A stretch of 64,000 bases of DNA from Streptomyces sp. V1I1 (lineage in GTDB: Bacteria > Actinomycetota > Actinomycetes > Streptomycetales > Streptomycetaceae): contig NZ_JAUSZH010000001.1 of NCBI RefSeq assembly GCF_030817355.1, positions 6,262,501 to 6,326,500 of the forward strand, given 5' to 3'. Of the stretch, positions 19,029 through 29,694 are shown one piece after another; the first letter of the stretch is position 1, and each line of letters opens with the position of its first letter. Position numbers and translations under genes: made by a program. Below the pieces are notes generated by a model. That model did not search any database and was not told where the DNA came from. It worked only from the letters and a program-made list of their open reading frames with translations.

Positions 19029-19618
19029 GCCGCGTTGGCCGTGTCGAACGCACCACCAAGGAGACGTCCGTCGTCGTCGAGATCGACCTCGACGGCCACG
19101 GAAAGGTCGACGTGTCGACCGGGGTCGGCTTCTACGACCACATGCTCGACCAGCTCGGCCGCCACGGCCTGTTCGACCTCACCGTGAAGACCGAGGGCGA
19201 TCTGCACATCGACTCGCACCACACCATCGAGGACACCGCCCTCGCGCTCGGCGCCGCCTTCAAGCAGGCGCTCGGCGACAAGGTGGGGATTTATCGATTC
19301 GGCAACTGCACCGTGCCGCTGGACGAGTCCCTCGCCCAGGTCACCGTGGACCTCTCGGGCCGCCCGTACCTCGTGCACACCGAGCCCGAGAACATGGCGC
19401 CCATGATCGGCTCGTACGACACGACCATGACCCGGCACATCTTCGAGTCCTTCGTCGCCCAGGCCCAGATCGCGCTGCACATCAACGTCCCGTACGGGCG
19501 CAACGCGCACCACATCGTGGAGTGCCAGTTCAAGGCGCTGGCCCGCGCTCTGCGGTACGCCTCCGAGCGCGACCCGCGCGCGGTGGGCATCCTCCCCTCC
19601 ACGAAGGGCGCACTGTGA
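19025..19618 (+). CDS. hisB: Imidazoleglycerol-phosphate dehydratase
   Basis: A monofunctional dehydratase of 197 residues, converting imidazoleglycerol phosphate to imidazole-acetol phosphate with Mn2+. Metal-binding His/Glu motifs are plain: [27 protein letters not shown], and the second set [19 protein letters not shown]. No phosphatase domain is fused, as usual in actinobacteria. It overlaps hisC, and its own stop overlaps a GTG that opens the duplicated small frame downstream. Confidence 0.97.
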   Translation: MSRVGRVERTTKETSVVVEIDLDGHGKVDVSTGVGFYDHMLDQLGRHGLFDLTVKTEGDLHIDSHHTIEDTALALGAAFKQALGDKVGIYRFGNCTVPLDESLAQVTVDLSGRPYLVHTEPENMAPMIGSYDTTMTRHIFESFVAQAQIALHINVPYGRNAHHIVECQFKALARALRYASERDPRAVGILPSTKGAL

Positions 19619-19812
19619 GCGACGTACGCGCGGCCGCCGGGCCGCAGACGATCGCGATAGTGGCACCTCTGCGCCGCGCGGGCGGAGAAGCGAACGAGAA
19701 GGGCGCAGCGGGCGACGTACGCGCGGCCGCCGGGCCGCAGACGATCGCGATAGTGGCACCTCTGCGCCGCGCGGGCGGAGAAGCGAACGAGAAGGGCGCA
19801 GCAACCCCATGA
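19615..19812 (+). CDS. Small ORF made of two identical 31-codon units, unknown
   Basis: A 65-residue frame between hisB and a small membrane protein gene. Its GTG overlaps the hisB stop and its own stop overlaps the next ATG (ATGA), so it would be translationally coupled on both sides. The sequence is a head-to-tail duplication of [18 protein letters not shown] followed by [11 protein letters not shown], closed by TP. The period of 93 bp is a multiple of three, so the frame survives. I recognise no domain. It may be a real adapter-like peptide, or spacer DNA that merely keeps coupling open. Confidence 0.4.
   Translation: MSDVRAAAGPQTIAIVAPLRRAGGEANEKGAAGDVRAAAGPQTIAIVAPLRRAGGEANEKGAATP
19619..19802. 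repeat. 93-bp perfect tandem duplication
   Basis: Bases 19619-19709 are identical to 19712-19802 (91 bases, period 93). Perfect identity indicates a recent duplication or ongoing homogenisation. It lies inside the his operon and keeps the reading frame. Confidence 0.95.
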
Positions 19813-19976
19813 CCGGCCTCTCCACCGTTCTCATCGTCGTCGGGCTCTTCCTCGCCGGCGGTGTGTACTCCTTCTCCAAGCAGAAGATGCCCAAGGGCCT
19901 GATCGTGCTTCTCACCATCGCTTCCGTGATGTGCCTGGGCGCCGGCGTCCTGCGGATTCAGGGGATCTGGGAATGA
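19809..19976 (+). CDS. Small two-span membrane protein in the his operon
   Basis: A 55-residue protein with two predicted membrane spans, [17 protein letters not shown] and [20 protein letters not shown], separated by a short basic turn (KQKMPKG). The start overlaps the preceding stop, and its own stop overlaps the hisH ATG. Its role is unknown. Its fixed place among his genes suggests co-expression rather than a proven function in histidine synthesis. Confidence 0.75.
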   Translation: MTGLSTVLIVVGLFLAGGVYSFSKQKMPKGLIVLLTIASVMCLGAGVLRIQGIWE

Positions 19977-20614
19977 GCACTCCGAAGAAAGTCGTCGTCT
20001 TCGACTACGGATTCGGCAATGTCCGCTCCGCCGAGCGGGCGCTGGCCCGCGTCGGCGCGGACGTCGAGATCACCCGTGACTTCGACACGGCCATGAACGC
20101 CGACGGGCTCCTCGTCCCCGGCGTCGGCGCCTTCTCCGCCTGCATGGAAGGCCTCAAGAAGGCCCGCGGCGAGTGGGTCGTCGACCGCCGGCTCTCCGGC
20201 GGCCGCCCGGTCATGGGCATCTGCGTCGGCATGCAGATCCTCTTCGCGCGCGGCATCGAGCACGGCGTGGAGAGCGAGGGCCTCGACGAATGGCCCGGCA
20301 CGGTCGGCCCGCTGAAGGCCCCGATCGTTCCCCACATGGGCTGGAACACCGTCGAAGCGCCGGCCGACAGCAAGCTCTTCGCCGGAGTCGACGCCGATGC
20401 CCGGTTCTACTTCGTGCACTCCTACGCCGTGCACGAGTGGAGCCTGGAAGTCACCAACCCCGCCATCCGCGCGCCCCAGGTCACCTGGGCCACGCACGGC
20501 GAGCGCTTTGTCGCAGCCGTCGAGAACGGCGCGCTGTGGGCGACCCAGTTCCACCCCGAGAAGTCCGGCGACGCCGGCGCCCAGCTGCTGACCAACTGGA
20601 TTGAGACGCTGTAA
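19973..20614 (+). CDS. hisH: Imidazole glycerol phosphate synthase, glutaminase subunit
   Basis: A class I glutamine amidotransferase that supplies ammonia to HisF. 213 residues. The catalytic triad is visible: nucleophile Cys in [11 protein letters not shown], and His and Glu in [28 protein letters not shown] forms the oxyanion-strand loop and FVHSYAV the conserved beta strand. The ATG overlaps the stop of the small membrane protein. The TAA stop shares one base with the ATG of priA (TAATG). Confidence 0.97.
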   Translation: MSTPKKVVVFDYGFGNVRSAERALARVGADVEITRDFDTAMNADGLLVPGVGAFSACMEGLKKARGEWVVDRRLSGGRPVMGICVGMQILFARGIEHGVESEGLDEWPGTVGPLKAPIVPHMGWNTVEAPADSKLFAGVDADARFYFVHSYAVHEWSLEVTNPAIRAPQVTWATHGERFVAAVENGALWATQFHPEKSGDAGAQLLTNWIETL

Positions 20615-21339
20615 TGCCGAAGCTTGAACTCCTCCCCGCCGTCGACGTCCGCGACGGCCAGGCCGTCCGCCTCGTGCACGGTGAGTCCGGTACGGAGACG
20701 TCGTACGGCTCTCCGCTGGAGGCCGCCCTGACCTGGCAGCGCGCGGGCGCCGAGTGGCTGCACCTGGTCGACCTGGACGCGGCCTTCGGCACCGGCGACA
20801 ACCGGGCGCTGATCGCCGAGGTCGCCAACGCGATGGACGTCAAGGTCGAGCTCTCCGGCGGTATCCGTGACGACGCCTCGCTCGCGGCCGCGCTGGCCAC
20901 CGGCTGCGCCCGGGTCAACCTGGGGACGGCCGCGCTGGAGACCCCCGAGTGGGTCGCCAAGGTCATCGCAGAGCACGGCGACAAGATCGCGGTCGGGCTG
21001 GACGTACGCGGTACGACGCTGCGCGGCCGCGGCTGGACCCGCGACGGCGGCGACCTCTACGAGACGCTCGCCCGGCTCGACTCCGAGGGCTGCGCCCGCT
21101 ACGTCGTCACCGACATCGCCAAGGACGGCACCCTCCAGGGCCCCAACCTGGAGCTGCTGAAGAACGTCTGCGCGGCCACCGACAAGCCGGTCGTCGCCTC
21201 CGGCGGCGTCTCCTCGCTCGACGATCTGCGGGCGATCGCCTCGCTGGTGCCCGAGGGCGTCGAGGGCGCGATCGTCGGCAAGGCGCTGTACGCGAAGGCG
21301 TTCACCCTCGAAGAGGCACTCGCGGCGGTGTCGGCATGA
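20614..21339 (+). CDS. priA: Bifunctional HisA/TrpF isomerase PriA
   Basis: A (beta/alpha)8-barrel isomerase of 241 residues. In Streptomyces and mycobacteria this protein isomerises both ProFAR (histidine pathway) and phosphoribosyl anthranilate (tryptophan pathway). The catalytic Asp pair is in [13 protein letters not shown] and [15 protein letters not shown], and phosphate-binding loops are at ELSGGIRDD and [11 protein letters not shown]. No separate trpF is seen among the trp genes nearby, which supports the dual role. The start overlaps the hisH stop. Confidence 0.93.
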   Translation: MPKLELLPAVDVRDGQAVRLVHGESGTETSYGSPLEAALTWQRAGAEWLHLVDLDAAFGTGDNRALIAEVANAMDVKVELSGGIRDDASLAAALATGCARVNLGTAALETPEWVAKVIAEHGDKIAVGLDVRGTTLRGRGWTRDGGDLYETLARLDSEGCARYVVTDIAKDGTLQGPNLELLKNVCAATDKPVVASGGVSSLDDLRAIASLVPEGVEGAIVGKALYAKAFTLEEALAAVSA

Positions 21340-21746
21340 CCGATTCAGGCTCTGATTCCGTACGGCGTATCGGCTCGGACGGGCCGTGGGAGGAGGCCTT
21401 CGGCTACTCCCGCGCCGTCCAGCTGCCGAACGGCCTGGTCCTGGTCTCCGGCTGCACCTCGGTCGTGGGCGGCCAGATCGCCGCGGGCGGTCCGTACGAG
21501 CAGGCGGTGACCGCTTTCGGTGTCGCCCTCGACGCGCTGAAGGAGCTGGGCCTCGGCCGGGAAGACGTCGTGCGTACGCGGATGTACATCACGCACGCCC
21601 GGGACGTGGACGAGGTCGGCCGCGCACACAAGGAACTGTTCGGCGAGGTCCGTCCGGCCACGTCGATGCTCATCGTCTCCGGCTTCGTCGAACCGAGCCT
21701 GGTCGTCGAGGTCGAGGTCGAGGCCTACCGAGGAGGTGCCGAATGA
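21336..21746 (+). CDS. RidA-family protein inside the his operon
   Basis: A 136-residue protein of the RidA/YjgF/Rid family, whose best known members hydrolyse reactive enamines and imines made by PLP enzymes. Family features are [47 protein letters not shown], and [25 protein letters not shown] with the conserved Arg and Glu. It overlaps priA (ATGA) and hisF (ATGA), so it is made with the his enzymes. A protective or accessory role for a his-pathway intermediate is inference. Confidence 0.88.
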   Translation: MTDSGSDSVRRIGSDGPWEEAFGYSRAVQLPNGLVLVSGCTSVVGGQIAAGGPYEQAVTAFGVALDALKELGLGREDVVRTRMYITHARDVDEVGRAHKELFGEVRPATSMLIVSGFVEPSLVVEVEVEAYRGGAE

Positions 21747-22498
21747 CCCTCGCGGTCCGAGTCATCCCTTGCCTGGACGTGGACAACGGCCGGGTCGTCA
21801 AGGGAGTCAACTTCCAGAATCTGCGGGACGCGGGCGACCCCGTCGAGATGGCCAAGCTGTACGACGCCGAGGGCGCCGACGAGCTGACCTTCCTCGACAT
21901 CACGGCCTCGTCCGGCAACCGTGAGACGACGTACGACGTGGTGCGCCGCACCGCCGAGCAGGTCTTCATCCCGCTGACCGTGGGCGGCGGCGTGCGCAGC
22001 GCCGACGACGTGGACAAGCTGCTGCGCGCGGGCGCGGACAAGGTGGGCGTGAACACCGCCGCGATCGCCCGCCCCGAGCTGATCCGCGAGATCGCGGAGC
22101 GTTTCGGCCGCCAGGTGCTGGTGCTGTCGGTCGACGCGCGGCGTACTGCCGATGGCTCCTTCGAGGTCACCACGCACGGCGGCCGCAAGGGCACCGGCAT
22201 CGACGCCGTCGAATGGGCGCACCGGGCCGCCGAGTTGGGCGCGGGCGAGATCCTGCTCAACTCGATGGACGCCGACGGCACGAAGGACGGCTACGACATC
22301 GAGATGATCGCGGCGGTCCGTAAGCACGTGTCCGTCCCGGTCATCGCGAGCGGCGGCGCGGGCAAGTCGGCGGACTTCCCCCCGGCCGTCGCGGCGGGCG
22401 CGGACGCGGTGCTGGCGGCCTCCGTGTTCCACTTCGGCGATCTGCGTATCTCCCAGGTCAAGGACGCCCTGCGGGAGGCGGGGCACCCCGTCCGCTGA
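21743..22498 (+). CDS. hisF: Imidazole glycerol phosphate synthase, cyclase subunit
   Basis: The (beta/alpha)8-barrel partner of HisH, 251 residues. It joins ammonia and PRFAR to make imidazole glycerol phosphate and AICAR. The catalytic aspartates lie in [17 protein letters not shown] and [13 protein letters not shown]. Phosphate sites are in [12 protein letters not shown] and [13 protein letters not shown]. Last gene of this his run; two copies of GAGGACCTGGCG follow the stop. Confidence 0.97.
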   Translation: MTLAVRVIPCLDVDNGRVVKGVNFQNLRDAGDPVEMAKLYDAEGADELTFLDITASSGNRETTYDVVRRTAEQVFIPLTVGGGVRSADDVDKLLRAGADKVGVNTAAIARPELIREIAERFGRQVLVLSVDARRTADGSFEVTTHGGRKGTGIDAVEWAHRAAELGAGEILLNSMDADGTKDGYDIEMIAAVRKHVSVPVIASGGAGKSADFPPAVAAGADAVLAASVFHFGDLRISQVKDALREAGHPVR

Positions 22499-22586
22499 CC
22501 TGGAGGACCTGGCGCCGGCATCGAGGACCTGGCGTGGCCCACCGTCGCGGCACCGCTGCCGTCCGCCGTACGGGTGACCGGGTGAC

Positions 22587-23222
22587 CTACATCCCGAACG
22601 CCTCGGTCTCGTGCAGCCGCGCGATCGCGTCCTTGTCGCCCTCCAGCTCCACCCGCGCCACGTCCTGCCGTCCGAAGGCGAACATCGTCAGCTCACCCGG
22701 CTCCCCGGTCACCGTCACCACCGGGGTGCCGCGGTGGGCGACCGCCGTCTGCCCGTCCGTACGCCGCAGCACAAGCCCGACCGGTGCCTTGCGGCCCAGC
22801 AGCCTGGCCGCCTTCTCGAGGCGCGACCACAGGGCGTCCTCGAAGACCCGGTCCAGATCGCGCGGCGTCCAGTCCGGCTGGGCCCGCCGCACATCCTCGG
22901 TGTGCACATAGAACTCGACGGTGTTGGCCGCCTCGTCGAGCTGCTTGATCCCGTACGGAGACATCCGCGGCGGTCCCGTACGGATCAGCTGGATGAGCTC
23001 CTCGTACGGCTTCGAGGCGAACTCCGCCTGGACCCGTTCCAGCCGGTCCTTGAGCGCGCCGATCAGAATCCCGCCCGCCGCGTCCATCCGCCGCTCCCGC
23101 ACCACCACATGGGCGGCCAGATCACGGGTCTTCCAGCCTTCGCACAGGGTCGGAGCATCGGGGCCCGCCGTCTCCAACAGGTCGGCGAGCAGAAGTCGTT
23201 CACGCTTGGCATGGGTCGACAT
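22587..23222 (-). CDS. TIGR03085-type DinB-like metal-binding protein
   Basis: A 211-residue protein related to the mycothiol-dependent maleylpyruvate isomerase/DinB four-helix-bundle superfamily. It begins [20 protein letters not shown], then has the [21 protein letters not shown] segment with a metal-ligand His, and a [15 protein letters not shown] segment with a second His. The C-terminal domain ends in a beta-rich part. The natural substrate is unknown; a mycothiol-linked role is inferred from the superfamily. It is the only minus-strand gene within the his-trp block. Confidence 0.82.
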   Translation of the reverse strand: MSTHAKRERLLLADLLETAGPDAPTLCEGWKTRDLAAHVVVRERRMDAAGGILIGALKDRLERVQAEFASKPYEELIQLIRTGPPRMSPYGIKQLDEAANTVEFYVHTEDVRRAQPDWTPRDLDRVFEDALWSRLEKAARLLGRKAPVGLVLRRTDGQTAVAHRGTPVVTVTGEPGELTMFAFGRQDVARVELEGDKDAIARLHETEAFGM

Positions 23223-23306
23223 GTCCGCCAGCCTACGGCGGCCGCACCGGGTCCGCCCAGTGGACGCACCGCCCGCCACCCCCGCCGGGCACGGCACAAT
23301 GGCCAT

Positions 23307-23672
23307 ATGACCAGCAGTGTCCCCGCCAGCTCCCTCGATCCCGCCGTCGCCGCCCGCCTCAGGCGCAGCGCCGACGGCCTGGTTCCGGCCATCGCCCAGC
23401 AGTACGACACCGGTGAGGTGCTGATGCTCGGGTGGATGGACGACGAGGCCCTGCACCGCACCCTGACCACCGGCCGCTGTACCTACTGGTCCCGCAGCCG
23501 CCAGGAGTACTGGGTCAAGGGCGACACATCCGGCCATGTCCAGTACGTCAAGTCCGTCGCGCTGGACTGCGACGCCGACGCGATCCTCGTCAAGGTCGAC
23601 CAGGTCGGAGCCGCCTGCCACACCGGGGCCCGCACCTGCTTCGACGCCGACGTGCTCCCGCTGGACCAGTAG
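23307..23672 (+). CDS. hisI: Phosphoribosyl-AMP cyclohydrolase
   Basis: The third step of histidine synthesis, opening the purine ring of PR-AMP. 121 residues, without the HisE domain that is fused in enterobacteria. The diagnostic segments are [50 protein letters not shown] and the zinc-binding [12 protein letters not shown]. Only 11 bases separate it from trpE, so the two are co-transcribed and there is no room for a tryptophan leader peptide between them. Confidence 0.96.
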   Translation: MTSSVPASSLDPAVAARLRRSADGLVPAIAQQYDTGEVLMLGWMDDEALHRTLTTGRCTYWSRSRQEYWVKGDTSGHVQYVKSVALDCDADAILVKVDQVGAACHTGARTCFDADVLPLDQ

Positions 23673-23683
23673 GGTCGGGCGCC

Positions 23684-25201
23684 ATGGATCTCGACACCTT
23701 CCGCAAGCTCGCCGCCGACCGCCGTGTCATCCCCGTCAGCCGCAAGCTCCTCGCCGACGGCGACACCCCGGTCGGGCTCTACCGCAAGCTCGCCGGCGAG
23801 CGCGAAGGCACCTTCCTCCTGGAGTCCGCCGAGAACGGCCGCTCCTGGTCCCGGTACTCCTTCATCGGCGTACGCTCCGACGCGACCCTCACCGAACGTG
23901 ACGGCCATGTGCACTGGCTCGGCACCCCGCCGGTCGGCGTCCCGGTCGACGGCGACCCCCTGCGGGCCCTGCGCGCCACCGTCGAGGCGCTGCACACTCC
24001 CCCTACGCCTAGCGGCGTGGGAGGTACCCCCACACGCGACCTCGCTTCCGGAATGCCACCCTTCACCGGCGGCATGGTCGGCTATCTCGGGTACGACATC
24101 GTCCGCAGGCTGGAGAAGATCGGCCCCGGCGAGCGCGACGACCTGAAGCTCCCCGAGCTGACCATGCTGCTCACCTCCGACCTCGCCGTGCTCGACCACT
24201 GGGACGGCACCGTCCTGCTGATCGCCAACGCGATCAACCACAACGACCTCGACACCGGCGTCGACGAGGCCTACGCCGACGCCGTCGCGCGCCTGGACGC
24301 TATGGAGGCCGACCTCACACGGCCGCTGGCCTCCGCGCCCGCCGTGCTGCCGCCCTCCGAGCTGCCGGAGTTCTCCGCGCTGTGGGGCGGCGAGGACTAC
24401 CAGGACGCCGTCGAGGACATCAAGGAGCGCATCCGGGCCGGCGAGGCCTTTCAGGTCGTGCCCTCCCAGCGGTTCGAAACCCCTTGTACGGCAAGCGCGT
24501 TGGACGTCTACCGCGTGCTGCGGGCAACCAACCCCAGCCCGTACATGTACCTCTTCCGCTTCGATGGCTTCGATGTCGTCGGCTCCAGCCCCGAGGCGCT
24601 CGTCAAGGTCGAGGACGGGCACGCCATGGTCCACCCCATCGCCGGGACCCGGCCGCGCGGCGCGACCCCGCAGGAGGACCAGGCGCTCGCCGACGAGCTG
24701 ATGGCCGACCCCAAGGAGCGTGCCGAACACCTGATGCTGGTCGACCTCGGCCGCAACGACCTGGGCCGGGTCTGCGAGCCCGGCAGCGTCGAGGTCGTCG
24801 ATTTCATGTCGATCGAGCGGTACTCCCACGTCATGCACATCGTCTCGACGGTGACCGGCCAGGTCGCCGAGGGCCGTACCGCCTTCGACGTGCTGACCGC
24901 CTGCTTCCCCGCCGGCACCCTCTCCGGCGCCCCCAAGCCGCGCGCGATGCAGATCATCGACGAGCTGGAGCCCTCGCGGCGCGGACTGTACGGCGGCTGC
25001 GTCGGCTATCTCGACTTCGCCGGTGACTCCGACACCGCGATCGCCATCCGTACCGCACTGCTGCGCGACGGCACGGCGTTCGTGCAGGCCGGAGCGGGGG
25101 TCGTGGCCGACTCGGACCCGGTCGCCGAGGACACCGAGTGCCGCAACAAGGCGGCCGCGGTGCTCCGCGCCGTGCACACCGCGAACCGCCTCAACAGCTG
25201 A
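23684..25201 (+). CDS. trpE: Anthranilate synthase component I
   Basis: Converts chorismate and ammonia to anthranilate. 505 residues. The N-terminal feedback site LLES is present in [16 protein letters not shown]. The catalytic domain includes [43 protein letters not shown] and [19 protein letters not shown]. Between these parts, residues about 105-118 ([13 protein letters not shown]) are encoded by a GC-rich palindromic sequence of the intergenic-repeat type and look like an insertion. The glutaminase subunit (trpG) and trpD are not in the window. Confidence 0.96.
   Translation: MDLDTFRKLAADRRVIPVSRKLLADGDTPVGLYRKLAGEREGTFLLESAENGRSWSRYSFIGVRSDATLTERDGHVHWLGTPPVGVPVDGDPLRALRATVEALHTPPTPSGVGGTPTRDLASGMPPFTGGMVGYLGYDIVRRLEKIGPGERDDLKLPELTMLLTSDLAVLDHWDGTVLLIANAINHNDLDTGVDEAYADAVARLDAMEADLTRPLASAPAVLPPSELPEFSALWGGEDYQDAVEDIKERIRAGEAFQVVPSQRFETPCTASALDVYRVLRATNPSPYMYLFRFDGFDVVGSSPEALVKVEDGHAMVHPIAGTRPRGATPQEDQALADELMADPKERAEHLMLVDLGRNDLGRVCEPGSVEVVDFMSIERYSHVMHIVSTVTGQVAEGRTAFDVLTACFPAGTLSGAPKPRAMQIIDELEPSRRGLYGGCVGYLDFAGDSDTAIAIRTALLRDGTAFVQAGAGVVADSDPVAEDTECRNKAAAVLRAVHTANRLNS
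23998..24036. repeat. Palindromic repeat unit inside trpE
   Basis: CCTACGCC-TAGC-GGCGTGGG followed by AGGTACCCCC forms a hairpin with one mismatch, in frame within trpE. The sequence is of the kind normally seen between Streptomyces genes. It adds about 13 residues between the LLES-bearing domain and the chorismate-binding core. Confidence 0.6.
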
Positions 25202-25227
25202 CTGGGCGGTAAGGGATAGTGGGGTAT

Positions 25228-25863
25228 GTGAGCGCTGTACCCGTACCCCAGCCCCGCGCCGGATCGGCATCCGCCACCGGCAGCCGCCGCAGCCTCGCCG
25301 CGGCCCTGTTCCTCGGCGCCGTCGGCGCGACCGTCGTACTGCTCGCCGCCGGCCAGGTCTGGGCCGAGGGCAGGGCAGCCGTCGGCGGCGGCACGCTGCC
25401 GCTCGACGCCCAGGGCAGCGATGTCACCGGAGTCCCGACGGCGCTCGCCATCGTCGGCCTGGCCGCCCTCGTCGCCGTCTTCGCGGTGCGCAGCGCGGGC
25501 CGGCTGCTCGTCGCCGTGCTGCTCGCCCTGAGCGGGGCCGGCGCGGCGCTCGCCGCCTTCCTCGGGGCCTCCGACAGCGCGGCCCTCGACGAGCAGGCGG
25601 CGAAGACCACCGGCGACGCGGCCGCCACGGTCGAGGCGCTCACCCACACCGCCTGGCCCTATGTGACCGTGGCCGGCAGCCTGCTGATCCTGCTCGCGGG
25701 CCTGCTCGCGCTGCGGTACGGCAAGCAGTGGCCCACGATGTCCGGCCGGTACGAGCGCGACGGCACCCCCCGGCCGCGCAAGGCACCGGCCGTGGACCCG
25801 GACCGGCCCGAGGATCTGTGGAAGGCCCTGGACCGCGGCGAGGACCCGACGCGGGAAGCGTGA
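25228..25863 (+). CDS. TIGR02234 tryptophan-operon-associated membrane protein
   Basis: A membrane protein of about 211 residues, of the family named for its constant place next to actinobacterial trp genes. Spans are at SLAAALFLGAVGATVVLLAAGQVWA, GVPTALAIVGLAALVAVFAV, LLVAVLLALSGAGAALAAFLG and YVTVAGSLLILLAGLLALRYG, with an acidic, Pro-rich cytoplasmic tail (DPDRPEDLWKALDRGEDP). Its function is unknown. A GTG three codons upstream is also possible. Confidence 0.85.
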   Translation: MSAVPVPQPRAGSASATGSRRSLAAALFLGAVGATVVLLAAGQVWAEGRAAVGGGTLPLDAQGSDVTGVPTALAIVGLAALVAVFAVRSAGRLLVAVLLALSGAGAALAAFLGASDSAALDEQAAKTTGDAAATVEALTHTAWPYVTVAGSLLILLAGLLALRYGKQWPTMSGRYERDGTPRPRKAPAVDPDRPEDLWKALDRGEDPTREA

Positions 25864-25973
25864 GACACCCCACGTCATCGCATGCCACGGCGTACGGGAC
25901 AATGTGAGGTGAGCTTCCGGCTCACCACAGCGCAACAGGTCACCCCAGAGCATCATCAACGAGGAGCAAACTC

Positions 25974-26255
25974 ATGGCGGGCAGCAGCCACGGACACACC
26001 CCGGCCGCCTGGACCGGTGTCACCATCGCCTTCATCGGCTTCTGTGTCGCAGGCGTCTTCATGGTGGCGGCCAATCCGCTCGGCTTCTGGGCCGGAGTGG
26101 CCGTGATCATCCTCGGCGGCGTGGTCGGCCTGGCCATGAAGGCCGCCGGACTCGGCATGCCGAAGGAGTCGGAGGCCCACGTGCGGGCGAGGTCGCAGGC
26201 GGACCAGGCGCAGGTCGCCACGGCACAGCCCGCCACGGCGCAGGCGTCCTCCTGA
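25974..26255 (+). CDS. HGxxPAAW-family small membrane protein
   Basis: A 93-residue protein with the family signature HGHTPAAW at residues 6-13, then two membrane spans (GVTIAFIGFCVAGVFMVAAN and FWAGVAVIILGGVVGLAMKAAG). The C-terminal tail, rich in Ala, Gln and Thr, faces the cytoplasm. Proteins of this family sit in actinobacterial trp loci; their role is unknown. It is followed by a clear terminator. Confidence 0.9.
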   Translation: MAGSSHGHTPAAWTGVTIAFIGFCVAGVFMVAANPLGFWAGVAVIILGGVVGLAMKAAGLGMPKESEAHVRARSQADQAQVATAQPATAQASS

Positions 26256-26279
26256 CGCTGCCGTACGGCTCCACGCTGC

Positions 26280-26312
26280 GAGGCGCAGCCCAGCGTTGCC
26301 GGGCTGCGCCTC
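26280..26312 (+). terminator. Terminator after the HGxxPAAW gene
   Basis: A perfect 12-bp stem, GAGGCGCAGCCC with GGGCTGCGCCTC, around a 9-base loop, 24 bases after the stop codon. No T-tract. It should separate hisI-trpE-TIGR02234-HGxxPAAW from the next transcript. Confidence 0.75.
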
Positions 26313-26367
26313 TGTGTATGCCCCTTTTCCGTATGCGCCTTTCCGTATCAACGGCGACAATCACGGG

Positions 26368-26814
26368 GTGGACGCCATGCCTTCTCCCGCCGCACCCGCC
26401 CGTGAGCCCGGCCCTGCCCCGCTCGCACGGCGACTGGCGACGCCCCTGGCCACCCTCGCCGGGGTCGCCGCGGCCTTCGCGTATGTCGGCACGGTCGATC
26501 CCAACGAACCGGGCCACTACCCGGTCTGCCCGCTGTTCCGCTTCACCGGGATCTACTGCCCGGGCTGCGGGGGGCTGCGCAGTGCCCACGCGTTCATCCA
26601 CGGAGATCTGACCACCGCGCTCGGGACCAATGCCATCGCCGTCGCGGGCTACGGAATCTTCGCCGTAGTGTGGGTGGTGTGGCTGATTCACGCCGCACGG
26701 GGCGTGCCCCTGCGGATCGCCGTCACGCCGGTGTGGTGGTGGTCGCTCGGCGGTGTACTCCTCGCCTTCAGCGTGATCCGGAACCTGCCGTTCGGCTCTG
26801 CGCTCGCGCCGTGA
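26368..26814 (+). CDS. DUF2752 membrane protein
   Basis: About 148 residues. The DUF2752 hallmark is present: CPLFRFTGIYCPGCGGLRSAHAFIHGDL, with the two Cys of the YCPGCG motif. Spans are at PLATLAGVAAAFAYVGTV, AIAVAGYGIFAVVWVVWLI and WWSLGGVLLAFSVI. The biochemical role is unknown; the paired Cys suggests metal or redox chemistry near the membrane. The start may be this GTG or the ATG three codons later. It precedes trpC on the same strand. Confidence 0.82.
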   Translation: MDAMPSPAAPAREPGPAPLARRLATPLATLAGVAAAFAYVGTVDPNEPGHYPVCPLFRFTGIYCPGCGGLRSAHAFIHGDLTTALGTNAIAVAGYGIFAVVWVVWLIHAARGVPLRIAVTPVWWWSLGGVLLAFSVIRNLPFGSALAP

Positions 26815-26964
26815 CCGTGCCCGTCCGGGGGACGACCCCGGACCCGCAAAGTCCCAGGTAGTGGGACGGGCGTCAACCGGATGCGAGGCCCGGGCCCTCC
26901 TGCGGATACCATCGACATGGCTGATCCTGATCCATCTGAACCGTCCCGGAAGGGGGCCGCTCGC

Positions 26965-27774
26965 GTGAGTGTGCTCGACGAGATCATTGAAGGCGTGCGC
27001 GCCGACCTCGCAGAGCGGCAGGCGCGTGTGGGCCTCGACGAGCTGAAGGAGCGCGCCGCCAAGGCTCCTGCGGCCAAGGACGGCGTCGCCGCGCTGCGTG
27101 GCGAGGGCGTCCATGTGATCTGTGAGGTCAAGCGCTCCAGCCCGTCGAAGGGCGCGTTGGCCGCGATCGCCGACCCGGCCGGGCTCGCCGCCGACTACGA
27201 GGCGGGCGGCGCGGCCGTCATCTCCGTACTGACCGAGCAGCGCCGCTTCGGCGGCTCGCTCGCCGACCTCGAAGCCGTCCGCGCCAGGGTGGACATCCCG
27301 GTGCTGCGCAAGGACTTCATCGTCACCGCGTACCAGCTGTGGGAGGCCAGGGCCTACGGCGCCGACCTCGTTCTGCTGATCGTCGGAGCGCTGGAGCAGG
27401 AGGCCCTGGTCTCGCTGATCGAGCGCGCCGAGTCGATCGGGCTCACCCCGCTGGTCGAGGTGCACGACGAGGACGAGGTCGAGCGCGCGGTGGAGGCCGG
27501 AGCGAAGATCATCGGCGTCAACGCCCGCGATCTGAAGACGCTGCAGGTCGACCGCTCGACGTTCGAGCGGGTCGCCCCCGAGATTCCGGCGCACATCGTC
27601 AAGATCGCCGAGTCCGGTGTGCGCGGTCCGCACGACCTGATCGCCTACGCGAACGCGGGCGCCGACGCGGTGCTGGTCGGCGAGTCCCTGGTCACCGGCC
27701 GTGACCCGAAGTCGGCGGTCGCCGACCTGGTCGCCGCGGGTGCGCACCCGGCCCTGCGTCACGGGCGGAGCTGA
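26965..27774 (+). CDS. trpC: Indole-3-glycerol-phosphate synthase
   Basis: Ring closure of CdRP to indole-3-glycerol phosphate. 269 residues, monofunctional. Landmarks are [14 protein letters not shown] with catalytic Lys and Glu, [40 protein letters not shown] and the phosphate loop [12 protein letters not shown]. The GTG has GGAAGGGGG upstream. Begins the trpC-M-B-A group. No Trp-rich leader peptide was found upstream. Confidence 0.96.
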   Translation: MSVLDEIIEGVRADLAERQARVGLDELKERAAKAPAAKDGVAALRGEGVHVICEVKRSSPSKGALAAIADPAGLAADYEAGGAAVISVLTEQRRFGGSLADLEAVRARVDIPVLRKDFIVTAYQLWEARAYGADLVLLIVGALEQEALVSLIERAESIGLTPLVEVHDEDEVERAVEAGAKIIGVNARDLKTLQVDRSTFERVAPEIPAHIVKIAESGVRGPHDLIAYANAGADAVLVGESLVTGRDPKSAVADLVAAGAHPALRHGRS

Positions 27775-27782
27775 CCGACCCC

Positions 27783-28166
27783 ATGACCGCCGTCGGCCGT
27801 GTGGCCCCGCAGTACCGGACGCCGTCGCGTCCGGCGGCGGGCGACGTGCGCAGGACGGTCACGGCTCCCCGCGGCGCGGCGCTCGCCGCCGCGCGTGACC
27901 CATACGCGCGGCTGGCCCGAGGCTGCAAGCCCCGCGGCTGCCGGGCCCCGGCCCGCCGGGTACACGGCCGCCGGGTGCGATACGTCATCGGCTCCGAGCC
28001 GGGCCAGGTCAACGGCATGCGCGATGGCGCGCGGTTCGCGCGTGCGACTGCCGCTAGGCGGTCTCGGGCGGGTGCTTTCCCCACCCCGCCCCTTCCCGAA
28101 CTGGGGGCAAGCCCCCAGACCCCCGTACGCCCTTCGGGCGTGTCCTCAATCGCCGGACGGGCTTGA
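27783..28166 (+). CDS. trpM: TrpM-like small protein (trpX position), with repeat-derived tail
   Basis: A small, very basic ORF between trpC and trpB, the place held in S. coelicolor by trpX/trpM, a modulator of tryptophan synthesis and development. The core (about residues 36-80: ARDPYARLARGC, PRGCRAPARR, RVRYVIGSEPGQVNGMR) matches what I recall of Streptomyces TrpM. Beyond about residue 97 the frame runs into the inverted-repeat element at 28077: PTPPLPELGASPQTPVRPSG is repeat-encoded and the stop codon lies inside the element. The protein is therefore about twice the usual 60-odd residues. Confidence 0.65.
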   Translation: MTAVGRVAPQYRTPSRPAAGDVRRTVTAPRGAALAAARDPYARLARGCKPRGCRAPARRVHGRRVRYVIGSEPGQVNGMRDGARFARATAARRSRAGAFPTPPLPELGASPQTPVRPSGVSSIAGRA

Positions 28167-28305
28167 AGTTCCGCCCGGACGGGCGGAACTTCAAGCGTCC
28201 GGGCAAATCAAGCCGCGTGGGGGTCCCCCCGGACGAAGTCTGGGGGAGATTGAGGCGCGGGGTCCGGGGCGGAGCCCCGGTTACGGGTAGGGGCGGGGTG
28301 GGGAA
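28077..28305. repeat. MITE-like element with terminal inverted repeats (copy 2)
   Basis: Bases 28077-28098 and 28284-28305 form inverted repeats matching at 21 of 22 positions (TTCCCCACCCCGCCCC at the left end). Inside are nested hairpins: CTGGGGGC/GCCCCCAG, ACGCCC/GGGCGT, the long stem at 28161-28196, and GGGGGTCCCCCCGGACGAAG. Its left half is shared with 12083-12305. It carries no transposase and takes over the 3' end of trpM. Confidence 0.75.
28161..28196. terminator. 17-bp perfect hairpin in the trpM-trpB spacer
   Basis: GCTTGAAGTTCCGCCCG pairs perfectly with its complement across a 2-base loop, and GGACG/CGTCC extends the stem after a one-base bulge. It is the strongest hairpin in the his-trp region. 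It would stall or process trpCM transcripts before trpB, though no T-tract follows. Confidence 0.55.
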
Positions 28306-28395
28306 CAACGCCCCGTCGGGCAGCCGCGCACGCGCATACCGTGTCCCTTGCACACCAGACTTCTGGGGCAACCGCCCCGACAAGGAGCATGTCGC

Positions 28396-29690
<1,295 letters not shown>

Positions 29691-29694
<4 letters not shown>

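Noticed and set aside
23673..23683. Tryptophan leader peptide and attenuator before trpE
   Set aside because: Only 11 bases separate hisI from trpE. No short ORF with Trp codons was found before trpE or trpC.
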